Source: CCY15215 sp039194995
Lineage (GTDB): Bacteria; Cyanobacteriota; Cyanobacteriia; Cyanobacteriales; Spirulinaceae
Direction: 5' to 3'
DNA: 64,000 nt
Assembly (NCBI GenBank): GCA_039194995.1
Contig: JBCCVR010000003.1
Coordinates: 23,134-87,133 of the forward strand
In this document: in pieces, positions 61,070 through 64,000 of the stretch
Position numbering within the stretch: position 1 is the first letter of the stretch
Layout of the letters: each line of letters starts with the position of its first letter
The notes under the pieces: generated by a model
Told to the model about the DNA's origin: nothing
What the model saw: the letters and a program-made list of their open reading frames with translations, nothing else
Database searches by the model: none
Program-made: the position numbers and the translations under genes

Positions 61070-61234
61070 TTTATTTTCCCGATTTATTTATTTACTCAAT
61101 TTATCAACCTGATACACTAATCTGTTGCAACAGATTGGTGTGTTTTGCGTGTTTTTGCGTTTCTCGCCGCTCGATCTTAGAAAATACCAGCGATCGCACT
61201 CCTCCCCAGAAAGTTTTTCTCTATCCCTTGACAA

Positions 61235-61252
61235 CTACCTACTAGATGGTAG
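61235..61252. promoter_or_regulatory. TetR-type operator 1, over the promoter
   Basis: CTACCTACTAGATGGTAG is a near palindrome (CTACC-nn-CTAG-nn-GGTAG). It lies between a -35 like TTGACA (61228-61233) and a -10 like TAGATA (61250-61255, 16-bp spacer), so binding would block the promoter of the tetR gene that follows. A similar site is at 61857-61874. Confidence 0.75.
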
Positions 61253-61263
61253 ATACTGAAGTC

Positions 61264-61839
61264 ATGGAAAAGAACACCGCTCAAAACATTCTCGATGTCG
61301 CTCGAAATATGGTGCGAAACCGGGGTTATAGCGCCTTCAGTTACGCCGATATCGCCGAGAAAGTCGGGATTCGCAAAGCCAGCATTCACTATCACTTTCC
61401 CTCAAAAGAGGCATTAGTGAAGAAACTGGTACAGGAATATCGGGAAAGCATGGCTCGCCAATGCGATCGCATCGCCCAATCTCCCGTCACTCCAGACGAA
61501 CAATTGAGGCAATTTGCCCAACTCTATCAAAACGGCTTAGAACAAAATCAAATTTGTCTCTGTGCCATGTTAGCGGCGGATTTTGTTGTGTTGCCAGAAC
61601 CCGTACAAGCTGAAATTCGCGCCTTTTTCCAGCAAACAGAAACTTGGCTGGTGACATTGCTCCAGAAAGGCTGTGACGCTAAAATCTGGCAGTGTCACTC
61701 TTCCCCAGAACGAGAAGCCAAAGGCACGATCGCCATGCTACAAGGGGCGCAATTATTAGCGCGATCGGCAGAAGACGGGAATGCCGCTTTTCAAGAACTT
61801 GTCTATCCTCTCCTCGCTGCTAAATTCGCCCCAACATAA
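61264..61839 (+). CDS. TetR-family transcriptional regulator
   Basis: A 191-aa regulator: AQNILDVARNMVRNRGYSAFSYADIAEKVGIRKASIHYHFPSKEALVKKLVQEY is the HTH domain; the ligand domain has NQICLCAMLAADFVVLPEPVQAEIRAFFQ, similar to the TetR_C type of NemR/YcdC-like regulators. The ATG at 61264 is taken because ATG 61246 falls inside the operator and ahead of the -10; with the -10 at 61250-61255 the transcript would begin almost at the ATG (leaderless). Likely represses itself and the SDR-cupin genes. Confidence 0.9.
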   Translation: MEKNTAQNILDVARNMVRNRGYSAFSYADIAEKVGIRKASIHYHFPSKEALVKKLVQEYRESMARQCDRIAQSPVTPDEQLRQFAQLYQNGLEQNQICLCAMLAADFVVLPEPVQAEIRAFFQQTETWLVTLLQKGCDAKIWQCHSSPEREAKGTIAMLQGAQLLARSAEDGNAAFQELVYPLLAAKFAPT

Positions 61840-61856
61840 TTTTTTTACCCCTTTGC

Positions 61857-61874
61857 CTACCTACTAATAGGTAA
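61857..61874. promoter_or_regulatory. TetR-type operator 2, before the SDR gene
   Basis: CTACCTACTAATAGGTAA shares the CTACCTACTA half and spacing of operator 1 (61235-61252) and lies in the 73-bp gap between the tetR and SDR genes. It probably lets the same TetR control a second promoter. Confidence 0.7.
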
Positions 61875-61912
61875 AAATAAAAACCAAATTTTAACCCCAT
61901 AGGAGTTTCATC

Positions 61913-62695
61913 ATGTCTCAAGAATTTGCAGGTCAAAAATTAATCGTTATCGGTGGCAGCAGTGGTATGGGTAAAGCCGTCGCCCAACTTGTCCTCGAAC
62001 GCGGCGGAACTGCTGTACTCATCGGCAACCGCACCGAAAAATTAGAAGCAGCCGTTGCCGAACTGAGCCAATACGGTAAAGTTTTTGGGGAACGCGCTAA
62101 TATTAGCGATCGCCAAGAACGAGAGGATCTCATCGATCGTCTTCATGACAACCATCAAGATGCCACCTTATTGGTGAATGCGGCGGGCGTTTTCCTGCCC
62201 AAATCCTTTTTAGACCACAGCGAAACGGATTACGATCTCTACATGGAACTCAACAAAGCGACTTTTTTCATTACCCAAGCGATCGCTGAAACCATCGTTG
62301 AAAGCGGACAAAAGGGCGCGATCGTCAATGTGGGTTCTATGTGGGCAAAACAAGCCGTACAAGCGACTCCTTCCTCTGCTTATTCGATGGCTAAAGCGGG
62401 ATTGCACGCTTTAACTCAACATTTAGCGATGGAACTGGGGGAGAAAAACATCCGCGTCAATGCTGTATCCCCTGCTGTGGTAGAAACTCCCATTTACGAA
62501 GGGTTTATTGCTAAAGAGCAAGTGCATTCTGCCTTACAGGGCTTTAACACCTTCCATCCTATCGGTCGCGTGGGAACGCCCTTAGATGTGGCCGAGGCGA
62601 TCGCCTTTTTGCTCTCTGATAAAGCTGCATGGGTCACGGGGGCAATTTGGGATGTTGACGGAGGCGTAATGGCTGGTCGCAACCAATACAACTAG
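61913..62695 (+). CDS. Short-chain dehydrogenase/reductase
   Basis: A 260-aa SDR. Cofactor motif VIGGSSGMGKAVAQL (residues 12-26), NAAG near 91-94 (TLLVNAAGVF), catalytic Ser in NVGSMW, Tyr and Lys in SAYSMAKAG, and PxxxxTPxY-like SPAVVETPIY. The Arg after strand 2 (IGNRTEKLEAA) suggests NADP(H). AGGAG lies ahead of the ATG. Substrate unknown; it belongs with the TetR and cupin genes. Confidence 0.93.
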   Translation: MSQEFAGQKLIVIGGSSGMGKAVAQLVLERGGTAVLIGNRTEKLEAAVAELSQYGKVFGERANISDRQEREDLIDRLHDNHQDATLLVNAAGVFLPKSFLDHSETDYDLYMELNKATFFITQAIAETIVESGQKGAIVNVGSMWAKQAVQATPSSAYSMAKAGLHALTQHLAMELGEKNIRVNAVSPAVVETPIYEGFIAKEQVHSALQGFNTFHPIGRVGTPLDVAEAIAFLLSDKAAWVTGAIWDVDGGVMAGRNQYN

Positions 62696-62774
62696 AAAAA
62701 TCCCTCCAGTCCTCCAATTTTGGGGGATTGGTTTTCCCAATTCTGCAAATTCGCCAACCCAATCGAGGAAAGTT

Positions 62775-63440
62775 ATGAAACTGAATGCCAACTTAAAAGA
62801 ACGCGCCGTTGTTTTTTCCGAGGATATTGCTTGGAAAGACTCGCCTATGGCGGGAGTACAAAGACGAATGCTAGAGAGAGATGGAGAAGAAGTCGCCCGG
62901 GCGACCACCATCGTTCGCTATGCATCGGGTAGCTACTTCCAGGCGCATACCCACGGCGGCGGCGAGGAGTTTTTGGTTCTAGAAGGAACTTTTTCTGACG
63001 AGCATGGGGACTACAAACCTGGCACATACGTCCGCAATCCTGTCGGCTCCAGCCATACCCCTTACAGTAAAGAGGGTTGTACGATCCTCGTCAAACTCTG
63101 GCAGATGAATCCCGAAGATTCCCAACAAATGGCGATCGCCACTTCCCAAGGAGAATGGATGCCCGGATTAGTCCCTGGATTGCAAGTAATGCCCCTGCAC
63201 GCCCACAAAACCGAGCAAGTTGCCTTGGTCAAGTGGGATCCTGAAACTGTTTTTCAAGACCATCAACACTGGGGAGGGGAAGAAATTTTCGTTCTCGATG
63301 GCGTATTTGAGGACGAGTATGGCACGTATCCCAAGGGAACTTGGTTGCGAAATCCGCCCGGAAGCACTCATAAACCCTTTAGTCGAGAAGGTTGCTTAAT
63401 TTATGTGAAAACCGGGCATCTCGATATCAAAGAAGAATGA
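62775..63440 (+). CDS. Double-cupin protein (ChrR-like)
   Basis: A 221-aa protein of two cupin domains: residues about 20-110 (TTIVRYASGSYFQAHTHGGGEEFLVLEGTFSDEHGDYKPGTYVRNPVGSSHTPYSKEGCTILVKLW) and 130-215 (KTEQVALVKWDPETVFQDHQHWGGEEIFVLDGVFEDEYGTYPKGTWLRNPPGSTHKPFSREGCLIYVKTG). Each has the cupin metal ligands H-x-H...E...H. They resemble the ChrR cupin, here duplicated, and may sense or detoxify an oxidant or metabolite. It follows the SDR gene by 79 bp. Confidence 0.9.
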   Translation: MKLNANLKERAVVFSEDIAWKDSPMAGVQRRMLERDGEEVARATTIVRYASGSYFQAHTHGGGEEFLVLEGTFSDEHGDYKPGTYVRNPVGSSHTPYSKEGCTILVKLWQMNPEDSQQMAIATSQGEWMPGLVPGLQVMPLHAHKTEQVALVKWDPETVFQDHQHWGGEEIFVLDGVFEDEYGTYPKGTWLRNPPGSTHKPFSREGCLIYVKTGHLDIKEE

Positions 63441-63479
63441 GCTGTACCGTGGAACGGACATCTTGCCATTAGTGTCAAG
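63441..63479. other. Short gap before the G-rich region, no gene seen
   Basis: Contains GTGTCAAGTT and, 20 bp on, TGTCAAGT, a short direct repeat that may be a scar, but no transposase or clear terminal repeat. Confidence 0.4.
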
Positions 63480-63596
63480 TTAGGGTTTTTCGGAAACTGT
63501 CAAGTACCAGATATTGGGCATTTTAAAAATGAAAACACTATATCTGGACAATTTATTTTGAAGTTTGTCGGTAAAAGCATGGGTTAGGGTAATCAT
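63480..63596 (-). CDS. Small ORF with good ribosome site
   Basis: A 38-aa frame from the ATG at 63594-63596: MITLTHAFTDKLQNKLSRY, then a hydrophobic end IWYLTVSEKP. AGGAGGG lies at an ideal distance upstream on the reverse strand. The ORF is also the tail of a long Pro-rich reverse frame that runs through the G-rich repeat, which is an artefact of composition. Real expression is uncertain; it could equally be debris of an element. Confidence 0.3.
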   Translation of the reverse strand: MITLTHAFTDKLQNKLSRYSVFIFKMPNIWYLTVSEKP

Positions 63597-64000
63597 TAAA
63601 GCCCTCCTAAAACCCGAAGTTTTGGGGGGGGCGGTGTGGGGGGGGCGGGGGGGGGGGGGGGGGGGGGGGCGGGGCGGTAAGCTGGTAACGGGGGGATTGC
63701 GGGGGGGGGGCGGGCGGGGCGGCGGGGAAGGCGGTAGAGAAGGTGGCGGAGACGGCGGAGGGAAGGGTGGGGGCGGAGAAGGCGGCAGAGAAGGTGGCGG
63801 AGACGGTGGCGGAGACGGCGGTGGCGCTGGGGGCAGGCTCGGCGGCGGGCTCGGCGGCGGGCTCGGCGGCGTTGACGGCGGCGGAGACGGCGGCAGGCTG
63901 GGCGGTGGCGGGCTGGGCGGCAAAGTAGTGCTGCCAAAAACAAAAATTTCCGATGAAGTAGGCTATTATGGAATGTTCATTGATTCCGAGGGAAATAAAA
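63562..64000 (+). CDS. VOC/glyoxalase-like domain end, preceded in frame by a Gly-rich repeat (partial)
   Basis: The frame is open from after a TGA at 63559-63561 to the right edge. The last 28 codons read GGKVVLPKTKISDEVGYY then GMFIDSEGNK, the C-terminal strand region of a VOC (glyoxalase/bleomycin resistance) domain, which continues beyond the window. Upstream, the same frame is over 90 codons of G-rich DNA reading as GGGDGGGDGGRLGGG-type sequence, with no VOC N-terminal half. Either the repeat has replaced the front of the gene, or the repeat is an assembly or sequencing artefact. The VOC call rests on a short segment. Confidence 0.4.
63622..63920. repeat. Extreme G-rich repeat with 23-G run
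   Basis: About 300 bp of almost pure G with C/A breaks: a run of 23 G (63647-63669), several shorter runs, then GGCGGAGAC/GGCGGGCTC-type 9- to 12-bp units. Composition is unlike anything else in the window. It could form G-quadruplexes. On the reverse strand it reads as a Pro-rich frame. Confidence 0.85.

Noticed and set aside
63480..63943. Long Pro/Arg-rich reverse-strand frames over the G-rich repeat
   Set aside because: They arise from G-run composition (every frame is open) and have no ribosome site or family. Only the terminal 38 codons (63480-63596) are kept, at low confidence.

Overview
The window is chromosomal DNA from a cyanobacterium. The evidence is the very frequent HIP1 octamer (GCGATCGC and close variants) on both strands, a complete phycocyanin rod operon (cpcB, cpcA, a rod linker, pcyA, cpcE, cpcF), a Ycf66-family gene, an EbsA-like gene, DUF2839 and DUF3574 proteins, and a tmRNA whose tag reads ANNIVPFARKAAPVAA. 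The species cannot be fixed from this window. No rRNA operon, CRISPR array or intact insertion sequence was seen.

Layout. 1-9.5 kb: edge of a PNPOx-like gene, moeA, dnaX, two hypothetical genes (one with an 11-copy 12-bp repeat), ycf66-like, two TolB-like lipoproteins, dxr and ssrA. 9.6-19 kb: a DUF364 protein, a methyltransferase, an AT-rich secreted protein, a Uma2 protein, an HXXEE membrane protein, a subtilisin with P-domain, a repeat protein, and the bolA-grx4 pair closed by a perfect 15-bp hairpin. 19-23.6 kb: an OmpR-type regulator, a DUF39 protein, trpS and metF. 23.7-28.5 kb: an AT-rich, HIP1-poor island with a RelE-type toxin-antitoxin pair, an unknown gene, and a two-gene cassette (wHTH-ATPase followed by ATPase-vWA) that resembles a conflict/defence module and is the best candidate for an undescribed system. 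28.5-43 kb: a truncated gene remnant, a membrane coiled-coil WD40 protein, an HdrB-like protein, a TrpX/TrpY-like ABC permease and binding protein without an ATPase, a DUF790 (Bax1-like) nuclease operon, TPR, DUF3574 and DUF4291 proteins, queE, and a membrane protein with a repeat-derived linker. 43-52.4 kb: glgP, the cpc operon, and a tetR-NTF2 pair with an operator palindrome. 52.4-61 kb: an M48-like protein that has lost its zinc motif, a transglutaminase-fold protein, a TonB-like protein, a large RTX protein, a DRTGG/BioD-like ATPase, EbsA-like and tRNA-Pro(CGG). 61-63.4 kb: a TetR-SDR-cupin cluster with two matching operator-like palindromes. 63.6-63.9 kb: an extreme G-rich repeat with a 23-G run, reading in frame into the end of a VOC/glyoxalase-like domain cut by the window edge.

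How the genes work together. The cpc operon supplies phycocyanin subunits, their rod linker, the enzyme that makes their bilin (PcyA) and the lyase that attaches it (CpcE/F) in one transcription unit. A long inverted repeat after cpcA probably sets the subunit:linker ratio. bolA-grx4 form the usual Fe-S regulatory pair. dnaX carries an A10 tract at which slippage into either alternative frame stops within eight codons, which would give a short gamma-like product. Several family-wide short repeats (a 7-bp AGTCACC-type repeat and a 23-bp repeat) lie both between genes and inside reading frames.
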